The translations under genes were made by a program, and so were the position numbers. A stretch of DNA of 64,000 nt from Aliamphritea hakodatensis (GTDB taxonomy: Bacteria; Pseudomonadota; Gammaproteobacteria; Pseudomonadales; Balneatricaceae). The notes below the pieces were generated by a model. The model saw only the letters and a list, made by a program, of their open reading frames with translations. It searched no databases and was not told the origin of the DNA. Shown here in pieces: positions 25,354 to 33,281 of the stretch (position 1 is its first letter; every line of letters starts with the position of its first letter). The stretch covers positions 496,001 through 560,000 of the forward strand of contig NZ_AP025281.1 in the NCBI RefSeq assembly GCF_024347195.1. Reading direction: 5' to 3'.

Positions 25354-26594
25354 GATGGCCGGTTTTGTACCTGAAACAGCATCTGGCTGAGGATAATCAG
25401 CAGGCCTGTATACATGATGATGCCGTTATTCAGGAAGATCATATCCTGCGTCAGGTTGGCAATAGCGAACACCAGTCCAAAGCAAAGCAGGGCATAAGCG
25501 TAGGGTTTTTCTTCAGCGCTGCCCCGGCGGATCGCTGCAGCAGCAATGTAAACCGGTAGCCACAGGAAGGCGCATAAAATCGCCAGACCAATCAGCCCGC
25601 GGCGGGCGACGGTATTCATGTAGGCATTATGCGAACTGTCATATTGTGTAATGGACTCTGAGAAGCGCCCTGAATCAACCTGTAGTGCTTTGTATTCGAT
25701 TAATCGGTTTTTTCCCACTCCTGTTACAGGCGATGTTGCGGCAACCTCACCGGCAATCTGCCACAGGTTGAGGCGGATACTGGTTGAAGTATTGGCCTGA
25801 GCATCATGAGTTGACAGTTCTGCTATAGCACGTTCCAGCCGTTCAGTTGTTGTTGAATTCAGTAGTAACGTAACACTGGCTAACAGGCAGCCTCCAAAAA
25901 TCACTAAAACAGTTTTTTTCAGGCTGAATCTGAACTTATGTACCTGCAGGGCGATCAGGCAAAGTGCCAGCAAAGGAAGGGCAATGATGCTGCCCCGGCT
26001 CTGAGATAAAATCCCCGCATAAACAGCGCCGCAACAGAGCAGGCAGCACAGCACATACAGCATAACCTGGCGGTGGGAGTCTGTATTGCGTGTAGCACAC
26101 AGAGCAATGCCGGCTGTGCCGATTGCAATTGCAATCGCCCCATACTGAATAGCGTTGACGTCACCGTTCACCCGGGGAACGCCCAGATAGAATTTTTCGT
26201 ACACCGACTGCATTAGCAGCACGACAGCACTGAACATAAAGCTGTAAATCAGTTGTTGCCGGCCCGGACGCAGGGCATTACACAGCAACAGGGCCGGTAT
26301 TAAGAGAAGCACTTTCGCCGGGGCATCCAGTATTCTCGGTTTCACGTCGTGGAGGACGACTTCCATGATGAAGCTGAACACATAGAGTGCAGAAATGATG
26401 AGGAGCAGTTTTTCCGGGCGGCTCAGGTTAATTTGCTGCCGCACTTGTTTGCTGAAAAAAAATACATAACTGGCGAGAATTAACAGGCTGGCCAGGTTAT
26501 AGCTGCCTTCGAAGGTGACACTGACCAGTACAAAAAAACTCAGGACAAAACTGAGGTAATAGCGGCCTGCAGTAACAACATTCAGATTGCTCAT
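25341..26594 (-). CDS. O-antigen ligase family membrane protein (WaaL-like)
   Basis: A 417-residue polytopic protein with the Wzy_C/O-antigen ligase signature: the GILSQSRGSIIALPLLAL helix, then a large periplasmic loop (about residues 270-345) containing ITQYDSSHNAYMNTVARRGLIG with the expected histidine. Ligases of this type attach polymer or sugar from undecaprenyl carriers to the lipid A core. The start overlaps the stop of the preceding sulfatase-family gene (ATGA), so the two form an operon on the minus strand. A second, divergent ligase-like protein is encoded at 32000; which of them is the true WaaL cannot be decided here. Confidence 0.85.
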   Translation of the reverse strand: MSNLNVVTAGRYYLSFVLSFFVLVSVTFEGSYNLASLLILASYVFFFSKQVRQQINLSRPEKLLLIISALYVFSFIMEVVLHDVKPRILDAPAKVLLLIPALLLCNALRPGRQQLIYSFMFSAVVLLMQSVYEKFYLGVPRVNGDVNAIQYGAIAIAIGTAGIALCATRNTDSHRQVMLYVLCCLLCCGAVYAGILSQSRGSIIALPLLALCLIALQVHKFRFSLKKTVLVIFGGCLLASVTLLLNSTTTERLERAIAELSTHDAQANTSTSIRLNLWQIAGEVAATSPVTGVGKNRLIEYKALQVDSGRFSESITQYDSSHNAYMNTVARRGLIGLAILCAFLWLPVYIAAAAIRRGSAEEKPYAYALLCFGLVFAIANLTQDMIFLNNGIIMYTGLLIILSQMLFQVQNRPSASD

Positions 26595-28591
26595 TGTTTT
26601 ACAGGTGTTGATAACAAGGCATTTGCCTGTGTTACTTCCCAGTTTATAAATGTGCGTTGTAAGTCGATGAACATCGAAATTTTCTGTTGTGACAGATGGG
26701 AGTTACTTACCGCTGCATCAAGCATCAGAGTGTCGTTGTGCCATGGATAGAGTTTACTGGTGTCGTACAGGTTGACAGTGCCTGCACTGTTTATCCAAAT
26801 TGATTCGTTATAACCGAAGTTACGTTGCGGGTCGTCCCGGGTCATCAGCAGATCCCGGCCACCAATAGTGAAGTACTGCCTGCCGCTCAGACTCAGGTTG
26901 TAAAGCGTTGGCATAATATCTTTATGTGAACCAATTCGTCGGTTGTCGTACAGAAATTCCCGGCTGTTGAGGATACTGTCCGGAACTCGCAGGTAAAATG
27001 GTACGGCGCTGTCCAGCATGGATTCTTCCGGCAGCTTTGCTTCAAAGCGGCGCATCTGGTGGTCGCCGGTAGCTGCGATGACGGTGTGATCGGCCAGTTT
27101 ATCGCTGGCTTTTACGGCACCGATAAAGCGTCCGAGGCTGTCCGCGGCGTACTGGAAGGTGTTAAGGATATTATCCAGTTCAATCTCTCCGCCCCCGGCC
27201 CGTGCCTGATATTCAGCTGATACTTCAACCGGGCCCGCAGTGTAGGTATCCGGAGTGAAATAAGGCGGATGGTTACTGACTGTCAGGATGTTGATAAATA
27301 GCGGTTGCTCTGATTCATCGAGCAGTTTTTTGGCCAGTTTAAAGGCGTATTCATCCGGTACTCCCCAGGCGGTTAGCTGACCTTTGGCCTGAGGATATTC
27401 CTTCATCAGGAAATTCTGATCATAGACCTTATCAACGCCCTGTAATGGCAGGTAGTTCACCAGATTACGCCACATCATATTGCCGGGGGAAATAAAAACC
27501 GTTTTATAACCGGCTTTTTTGTAGGGGCGGAAAATGCTGCCGGCCAGCGGGGTTTTCTGAGCAGAGGAATGACTGATACTGGGAACCGGGCTGTTGAACA
27601 GAATAGCTGCCAGGGACGGTGCCGTGCCATTACCCGCAGAGACGAAACGTTTATATAAAAAGTCAGATTCGAAGTGTGGCCGCAGTGAGCCAAGAAGGTC
27701 ATTATTCTGCGGATTGTCCAACTCAAGAATGTTGGACCCCATGCTTTCCATGAGCGCGAGAATGACGTGTGGTGGCTGCGCTTCAAGGTACGGATTGATG
27801 GCTGAGGTTTGTTGCAGCGCTTTATTGCCAAAGAGCTTCATGTTCAGCTGTTCAACGTCGGCAATCTCAACGGCATCGAACTTTGCATCTTTACGTTTAT
27901 CTTTGTTCGCCCAACTGATGGCGATCAGACCGTTAGGGGTCAGTTTGTTCAGGATGTTCAGATCAGAAATCTGCGCGTTACTCCGGCGCAGTGGGAATGT
28001 ATCTACAGACCCCCGGGAAGCTACGGCAAACAGGCTGAAGAATATCAGACCGTAACTGATCGCTGTGGTTTTTGACCAGACCGTCGTGACCGGCTTTTTG
28101 GCAGACAGAAGCCGGAGCAGGAAGGTGGCGATGATGGCTGCGAGAAGTGCCCGGATAACCGGATAGTCCTGCCAGATATTTGCCAGTACGGCGGCGGTGT
28201 CGTCTTCCGCCAGACCAAAGATGAAAATATCAAAATGGTTATGATAGGTTTCGTAGTAATAATAATTACTGATAGAAATCAGGGTGAAGCCAAAAATGAC
28301 CAGCAGGCTGTAGCCGCGGGCGAAGGCGCTGAAGCCTTTCCAGAATTTCCCAAAGGCGGCAAATGCCAGGCCGGCTAAATACACCGGGACCATAAAAATA
28401 GTACTGGCCTTGAGGTCAAACAATAAACCGGTTGTAAACAGTTTTATCAGATCGGCTTCTTTGCCTGCCAGTTTGTCGGTATCCACAAAGGCAATAAACA
28501 TGGCCAGGCGGGCCAGCAGTAAAATAATGACCGCCGCCAGAACAGTTTCAAAAATAGTTCGGCTGAGCTCTCGGTAACGTAACTGATACAT
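26591..28591 (-). CDS. LTA synthase-like sulfatase-fold membrane transferase
   Basis: A 666-residue protein with five N-terminal membrane helices and an extracytoplasmic alkaline-phosphatase-like domain. Key points are ALMESMGSN, the probable threonine nucleophile in SAGNGTAPSLAAI, VSNHPPYFTP, and ATGDHQMRR with metal-binding Asp and His. Relatives transfer phosphoglycerol or phosphoethanolamine to glycans or lipids. I place the start at 28591 (MYQLRYREL); the longer start at 28639 lies in what looks like the promoter (GATATTATG). It is co-transcribed with the downstream ligase gene, so a phospho-substituent on core or O-chain is likely. Confidence 0.83.
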   Translation of the reverse strand: MYQLRYRELSRTIFETVLAAVIILLLARLAMFIAFVDTDKLAGKEADLIKLFTTGLLFDLKASTIFMVPVYLAGLAFAAFGKFWKGFSAFARGYSLLVIFGFTLISISNYYYYETYHNHFDIFIFGLAEDDTAAVLANIWQDYPVIRALLAAIIATFLLRLLSAKKPVTTVWSKTTAISYGLIFFSLFAVASRGSVDTFPLRRSNAQISDLNILNKLTPNGLIAISWANKDKRKDAKFDAVEIADVEQLNMKLFGNKALQQTSAINPYLEAQPPHVILALMESMGSNILELDNPQNNDLLGSLRPHFESDFLYKRFVSAGNGTAPSLAAILFNSPVPSISHSSAQKTPLAGSIFRPYKKAGYKTVFISPGNMMWRNLVNYLPLQGVDKVYDQNFLMKEYPQAKGQLTAWGVPDEYAFKLAKKLLDESEQPLFINILTVSNHPPYFTPDTYTAGPVEVSAEYQARAGGGEIELDNILNTFQYAADSLGRFIGAVKASDKLADHTVIAATGDHQMRRFEAKLPEESMLDSAVPFYLRVPDSILNSREFLYDNRRIGSHKDIMPTLYNLSLSGRQYFTIGGRDLLMTRDDPQRNFGYNESIWINSAGTVNLYDTSKLYPWHNDTLMLDAAVSNSHLSQQKISMFIDLQRTFINWEVTQANALLSTPVKQ

Positions 28592-28689
28592 ATGTTCTTT
28601 TAAAATTCTGACGGCTAAAAATTGGTCACATAATATCATGAAGCGTTAACGTTCAGATATCGGGTGTGCCGTTAAGTTGTGATCCCGGA

Positions 28690-29277
28690 TCAACTGGCCG
28701 GAAATTTTTCCAGATGCTGCTGTAAACGGGCTTGTATGACGTTTAACTGCTTTCTGATTTTGTAGGTGCGCAGTGGCCGGCAGTGGCGGTAAATGAAAAA
28801 CTTCAAGCCCGGATGCCGTGAACCGATCCCGTCTATCACACTGATCCGGTAACTGCCGTCTTCCTGTAGGGGTAATAAAATATTGGCAAAGCCAACGTCG
28901 ACAAACAGGATTGAATTTTCATGCAGGTAGCCCGCGAGTCGTTCAAGTAAGGTCCGGATAAGTGCTTCACTGAGGCGCTTCTGCTCAAGGGCTTCCAACA
29001 GGCTGACTGCGTCGCTGCCGTCATGGTTGCATACCCGCTCAAAAATGAGGCCTGGACCCAGATCTGTTTCAGTTTGTCCGAAGTAGCCGGCGAGCATACT
29101 CAGGTCTGCTTTTGCTGCCAACAGATGCTGATAATAGACACTTTCAATCCGGTTTTGCTTTCTGTTTTTCCCGCCTTTGAACGCGACTTTAATGACTTTA
29201 CTGTCGTCAGTCGGATGCAGGTAACAGCGGCGCTCGGAGCCCTGGCCAAGAACGGGAGAGTGTCTGAGATGTATCAA
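28690..29277 (-). CDS. YrbL-family kinase-like protein with a TTG start
   Basis: A 195-residue protein of the YrbL (PhoP regulatory network) family, a small kinase-fold group. The start MIHLRHSPVLGQGSERRCYL aligns with the E. coli YrbL N-terminus as I remember it, and this requires the TTG at 29277. The frame stays open upstream but contains no sensible start before running into the divergent glycosyltransferase gene. Further features are KVIKVAFKGG (lysine) and HENSILFVDVGFANILL (catalytic-loop equivalent, HxN rather than HRD). Together with the InaA-like protein this gives the locus two kinase-fold products. The function is unclear; a sugar kinase role in LPS is plausible from position. Confidence 0.78.
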   Translation of the reverse strand: MIHLRHSPVLGQGSERRCYLHPTDDSKVIKVAFKGGKNRKQNRIESVYYQHLLAAKADLSMLAGYFGQTETDLGPGLIFERVCNHDGSDAVSLLEALEQKRLSEALIRTLLERLAGYLHENSILFVDVGFANILLPLQEDGSYRISVIDGIGSRHPGLKFFIYRHCRPLRTYKIRKQLNVIQARLQQHLEKFPAS

Positions 29278-29368
29278 TGTTAGGACTCTGATCGCCCCGG
29301 AGTTGTCATGCCTGGGGTCATTGGTTAGTATTGTCCGGACTACATTCCTTCCCTGGTTGCAACCCTCT

Positions 29369-30136
29369 GTGAATAACATTTCCTGTGTCATTATCGCTAA
29401 AAATGCCGCCGGCTCACTGCCGAAAACATTGGATTCGTTGGCGGATTTCAGCGAGGTAGTAGTATACGATAACGGTTCAACCGATGCTACGAAAGAGATC
29501 GCCTGCCAGTATGCCAATGTGAAGCTGGTGTGCGGTGAGTTTTACGGCTTTGGTGAAACCAAAAATCATGCCGCTTCCTTTGCCAGCCATGACTGGATTT
29601 TGTCGCTGGATGCAGATGAGGTGGTGACCCCGGAGTTACTGAGTGCTATTGCATCTGTCGAATTGCAACCGGAAAAAGTTTACCGTCTTGTGCGGGTGAA
29701 TTATTACCGGGATCATGAAATCCGATATTGCTGGAAGCAGGAACATCTGACCCGTCTTTATCACCGGGGAAAGACGAATTTTAACGACTATAAAGTCCAT
29801 GAGTTCGTGCTGGATGAGGGTTTTGATGTTGTAGTGCTGGATGGCATTCTGAAGCACTATCCGTATGCAAACCTGGGCGATTTTCTGCAAAAAGCAGATC
29901 GCTATTCAACGCTGTTTGCACAGGAGCGGTGCGGGAAAAAGCAGTCTTCTCCTGTTAAGGCTGTGATCAGCGCCTGGTTTTCTTTCCTGAAAAAATACCT
30001 GTTTAAGCTGGGGTTCCTTGATGGCTATCCCGGTCTGGTTATTTCCGTGTCACACATGGTGACCAACTTTTATAAATATCTGAAACTGTACGAAGCCAAT
30101 AAAGACCGTGCAGACCTGCGCAAGCCTGAGGTATAG
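29369..30136 (+). CDS. Family 2 glycosyltransferase (WaaE/KdtX-like)
   Basis: A 255-residue GT-A glycosyltransferase. ISCVIIAKNAAGSLPKTLDS starts the fold, VVVYDNGSTDATKEI and WILSLDADEVVTPEL give the DXD metal site, and RLYHRGKTNFNDYKVHEFV is characteristic of WaaE-type beta-1,4-glucosyltransferases that decorate inner-core heptose. The start is uncertain: GTG at 29369 gives the expected N-terminus, TTG at 29303 or 29357 are alternatives, and none has a good ribosome site. It is divergent from yrbL with under 100 bases between, so their promoters overlap. It overlaps no gene but is spaced by 1 base from the next glycosyltransferase. Confidence 0.88.
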   Translation: MNNISCVIIAKNAAGSLPKTLDSLADFSEVVVYDNGSTDATKEIACQYANVKLVCGEFYGFGETKNHAASFASHDWILSLDADEVVTPELLSAIASVELQPEKVYRLVRVNYYRDHEIRYCWKQEHLTRLYHRGKTNFNDYKVHEFVLDEGFDVVVLDGILKHYPYANLGDFLQKADRYSTLFAQERCGKKQSSPVKAVISAWFSFLKKYLFKLGFLDGYPGLVISVSHMVTNFYKYLKLYEANKDRADLRKPEV

Positions 30137-30137
30137 C

Positions 30138-31184
30138 GTGAAACGGATTGCTCATTTAAATTTCGCCAAAGGTTTTCGCGGCGGTGAACGTCAGACCATG
30201 CTGCTGATTGAAACACTGGCTGCACGTGGCTATACACAGCAACTGTTTGTCCGGCACGATTCTGAACTGGCGCAGCGTTGCCGTTCGGTGCCAGGGCTGA
30301 CCATAGTGGCGTTGAGTAAGCCGTATATTGCCGGCTGGCGGGCGCTGCGGGATACGGATTTATTGCACGCGCATGAGACCAAGGGAGCCCAGGTTGCCTG
30401 TCTGATGAATTGCCTGTTCGGGGTAAAGTACATCGTTACCCGCCGGGTGGATAATACGATAAAAGATAATTTCTTTACCCGGATGATGTATGCCCGTGCC
30501 AGCAGAAGTGTGGCGCTGTCTTCGGTTATCCGGGATATGATTCTGGAGCGTTCCCCGGATGCCCAGGTGGATGTCATCCCTAGTGCCTCGACCCATTTCT
30601 CTCCTGATCCGGATCAGGTGGCTGCCCTCCGCGAACGGTTTGCCGGCCGTTACCTGATCGGCAATATCGGTGAGCTGGATAATACCCATAAAGGTCAGAA
30701 GTATCTTATCGAAGCCTTCAAAGAGCTGCCGGAAGACGAGCCTTACAGCCTGATTTTGCTGGGGAAAGGGAAGGACGAAGAGGCTTACCGGCAGCAGGCT
30801 GAAGGGATGGATAACATCATTTTTGAGGGCTATGTGAATAATGTTGGTGACTACATCGCCTGTATGGATCTGTTTGTATTTCCTTCGCAGAATGAAGGGT
30901 TAGGTTCTGTATTGCTGGATGTGATGGAGCAGAAAGTGCCAGTTATCGCTTCGGATGTCGGGGGCATTCCTGATCTGGTGACACATGAAAAGACCGGGTT
31001 GCTGGTGCCACCGGGGGATTCCCGGGGGCTGAATCAGGCCATTCAGCGTCTCCAGGGGGATGCAACGCTGTCCGGTTTGCTGGCAGAGCAGGCCAGCCAG
31101 CAGTTACCGTTATTTTCGGTCACCGCAATGGCGGATTCCTATGAGGCTTTATATGAAGATGCAATTAAAGTAGCGGGTTTTTAG
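30138..31184 (+). CDS. Family 4 glycosyltransferase
   Basis: A 348-residue GT-B glycosyltransferase. The N-terminus NFAKGFRGGERQTML includes the glycine-rich acceptor loop. The C-terminal donor-binding region FPSQNEGLGSVLLDVMEQKVPVIAS has the usual EX7E arrangement, and DVGGIPDLV follows. GTG at 30138 is the start because GAGG is placed well before it and it lies right after the stop of the family 2 enzyme. It probably adds an outer-core hexose; donor sugar and linkage cannot be read. GC content is like the neighbours on its left and higher than the two genes on its right. Confidence 0.9.
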   Translation: MKRIAHLNFAKGFRGGERQTMLLIETLAARGYTQQLFVRHDSELAQRCRSVPGLTIVALSKPYIAGWRALRDTDLLHAHETKGAQVACLMNCLFGVKYIVTRRVDNTIKDNFFTRMMYARASRSVALSSVIRDMILERSPDAQVDVIPSASTHFSPDPDQVAALRERFAGRYLIGNIGELDNTHKGQKYLIEAFKELPEDEPYSLILLGKGKDEEAYRQQAEGMDNIIFEGYVNNVGDYIACMDLFVFPSQNEGLGSVLLDVMEQKVPVIASDVGGIPDLVTHEKTGLLVPPGDSRGLNQAIQRLQGDATLSGLLAEQASQQLPLFSVTAMADSYEALYEDAIKVAGF

Positions 31185-31241
31185 TCGCATTATTAATATG
31201 CCTGATGGGTCAAAGTATATATCGTAAGTTGAGAATTTTTG

Positions 31242-31991
31242 ATGAAAGTATTTGTAATTAGCTTAAAGCAATCAACAGAGAGGCGGGAAGTTGTACGTCA
31301 AATGCTTGATGAGGATGATGTCTCTTTTGAGTTTTTTGATGCGGTTGATCTGAGTACTAGTGATATATATAGCCGATATAATAAAGAGGAAACTCTGAAG
31401 AAAAAGGGATATGTTCTTACCGATCCAGAGTTAGGATGCTTTGCAAGTCATCGTGCGTTATGGCAGAAATGTGTTGATTTAGAAGAGCCTTTGCTTATTT
31501 TAGAGGATAACTTGCAGCTTAATAGTAGTATTCGTAATAGTTTAAGTTTATTAGGTAAAAGAGTCGAAGGTTTAGGTATTATTAAACTAGGCTGTATATT
31601 TGATTACGATTATTTTTCAGTCCATAGATTAAATGAAGAATTTGAAATTGTTAAATATAAGAAAGGGGCATCAGGCACATCAGGTTATATGATTTCTCCT
31701 GATGTTGCTAAACATTATCTGGATTGCAGCTCATGTTTTTATCAACCTGTTGATGATTTGATGGAAAATGAGTGGTTGACAAATACTCCGCTTTATTCAG
31801 TTTATCCAAGTATCATTTCGCGCAGAGTTACTAAATCAACTATTGGTAACAGGAAAGATAAGAAAAACACAACGTTTTTAATGAAGGTAAGGTCTGAAGC
31901 GTATCGAGGATTTTATCGCTTGGGACGGTTTTTGTTCAATGTTAAGTTTTTGTTGAAAATGAAAGTGAAATCCTTTTTTAAGGCTGTTTAG
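31242..31991 (+). CDS. Family 25 glycosyltransferase (LPS type), AT-rich
   Basis: A 249-residue glycosyltransferase of the GT25/Lgt family. KVFVISLKQSTERRE at the N-terminus and LGCFASHRALWQKCVDLEEP then LLILEDN match the family core. The usual acidic pair LEDD is LEDN here, a change at the presumed metal site. GT25 enzymes typically add galactose or a related hexose to the LPS outer core. The gene is much more AT-rich than its surroundings and uses A/T-ending codons, a sign of horizontal origin shared with the next gene. A TTG directly precedes the ATG at 31242. Confidence 0.85.
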   Translation: MKVFVISLKQSTERREVVRQMLDEDDVSFEFFDAVDLSTSDIYSRYNKEETLKKKGYVLTDPELGCFASHRALWQKCVDLEEPLLILEDNLQLNSSIRNSLSLLGKRVEGLGIIKLGCIFDYDYFSVHRLNEEFEIVKYKKGASGTSGYMISPDVAKHYLDCSSCFYQPVDDLMENEWLTNTPLYSVYPSIISRRVTKSTIGNRKDKKNTTFLMKVRSEAYRGFYRLGRFLFNVKFLLKMKVKSFFKAV

Positions 31992-31999
31992 GTTTTTTT

Positions 32000-33205
32000 A
32001 TGCTTAGTATGAAACGCTTTGATTTTGTGTGCTTTTTTGTTTTTCTGCCTTGTGTGTGGGTATTTTCTGGCTTGTTCGCTTCTTCCAGCGGTCGAAAGCA
32101 AATCGGAGTAATGATACTTGTATCTGTTATCTTAGCTTGTTATAGGTTTGGTGGCGGAAAAAAAATAGTCAGTAACTTTACAGAGAATAAAATACTGTGG
32201 TTTTTGCTGGCTGCTTTTGTGTATGGCATTGGTAGCTATTTTACTATTGGGTATAGCAATAGTAATTTAGTGAGTATGCTCTTTATATTGACATTTATGC
32301 TGTTTTTGCCCAAGGCTATTTGTACGAAGAACAATCTGAAGTGGCTTGTTGTTATTGGCTCAGTATTTGTTTTTATATCTGCAGTTTATTTTGCAATCAT
32401 TTTAGGCGAAGGCAGGCGTGGATGGGGTATAAATGTAATACCTTTTACTACATTTTCAGCTGTGTTGGCTGCTTTTTCATTAGTTCTGATTTGCTTTGAA
32501 ACTGATAAGGTAACGCGACTAATTTATCTTTCTTGTTTTTCTTTAGCTTTACTATCTATATTGATAGGTCAGTCAAGAGGAGTTTTTTTAGCTCTTCTGG
32601 TGTCAGGTGTTGTTTCGTTTTTAATTATTTTCGACTGGAAAAAATTTAGTAAAAGGTATGCGTTGGCTGCTATTTTTATGATTTTTTCATTAGGCGCTGT
32701 TGTTTATCCTAAGGTTGAGTCTCGGATAATTCAGACTCAAAATGAGTTTGTGAGAATAGCTGATGGTGATTATAGTAGCTCTATCGGTTTACGAATTAAG
32801 ATGTGGTCAGCTGCCATCGAACTGTCTAAAGTGTCTCCTGCTTTTGGTTTGGGTAAGGGATATATGGATGAGTTTTTGAAGCAGTATGCTGATACTGATG
32901 ATCCTACCATGAAACCTTTGGTTGAGTTTAAGCCTTCACATTATCATATGCAGTTTTTAACAACGCTGGTTAAAAGAGGCTGGGTAGGGCTGGTCTTGTT
33001 GTTATTACCGATGTTTTATCTTTGCTACTACTTTGTCAGATATAAGACGCTGGGTGGGTTGCTATCCTTTTCGATGGTTATGGTTTATGTGGTAGCAGGA
33101 TTGACTGATAACCCTTTTGGGCATGGGCAGCTTACCATGCTTTTTTGGCTTAATTCTTTTTATCTTGTTAATAACCCTGAGTTCGATCAGCCGTATAAAA
33201 CTTAG
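32000..33205 (+). CDS. Second O-antigen ligase/polymerase-like membrane protein, AT-rich
   Basis: A 401-residue protein with about eleven membrane helices and the Wzy_C pattern: LIGQSRGVFLALLVSG followed by a periplasmic loop containing EFKPSHYHMQFLTTLVKRGWVG with a histidine. It belongs to the O-antigen ligase superfamily, so it may ligate or polymerise sugar chains. Like the GT25 gene 8 bases before it, it is AT-rich, and the two look like one acquired cassette. It is not closely similar by eye to the ligase at 25341. The start at 32000 has only a weak ribosome site; ATG at 32009 is an alternative. Confidence 0.83.
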   Translation: MLSMKRFDFVCFFVFLPCVWVFSGLFASSSGRKQIGVMILVSVILACYRFGGGKKIVSNFTENKILWFLLAAFVYGIGSYFTIGYSNSNLVSMLFILTFMLFLPKAICTKNNLKWLVVIGSVFVFISAVYFAIILGEGRRGWGINVIPFTTFSAVLAAFSLVLICFETDKVTRLIYLSCFSLALLSILIGQSRGVFLALLVSGVVSFLIIFDWKKFSKRYALAAIFMIFSLGAVVYPKVESRIIQTQNEFVRIADGDYSSSIGLRIKMWSAAIELSKVSPAFGLGKGYMDEFLKQYADTDDPTMKPLVEFKPSHYHMQFLTTLVKRGWVGLVLLLLPMFYLCYYFVRYKTLGGLLSFSMVMVYVVAGLTDNPFGHGQLTMLFWLNSFYLVNNPEFDQPYKT

Positions 33206-33248
33206 TATGTATAGTGAGTTAAAAATAAAGCGCTAAGGTAAGATATTC

Positions 33249-33281
33249 TACATGTCAGTAATGATGATTGCCTGACATGTA
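33249..33281. repeat. Perfect inverted repeat between convergent genes
   Basis: TACATGTCAG (33249-33258) and CTGACATGTA (33272-33281) are perfect 10-base complements separated by 13 bases. The right arm abuts the stop codon of the minus-strand gene. There is no T-run, so if it terminates transcription it does so poorly; it also marks the right edge of the AT-rich cassette. Confidence 0.7.
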
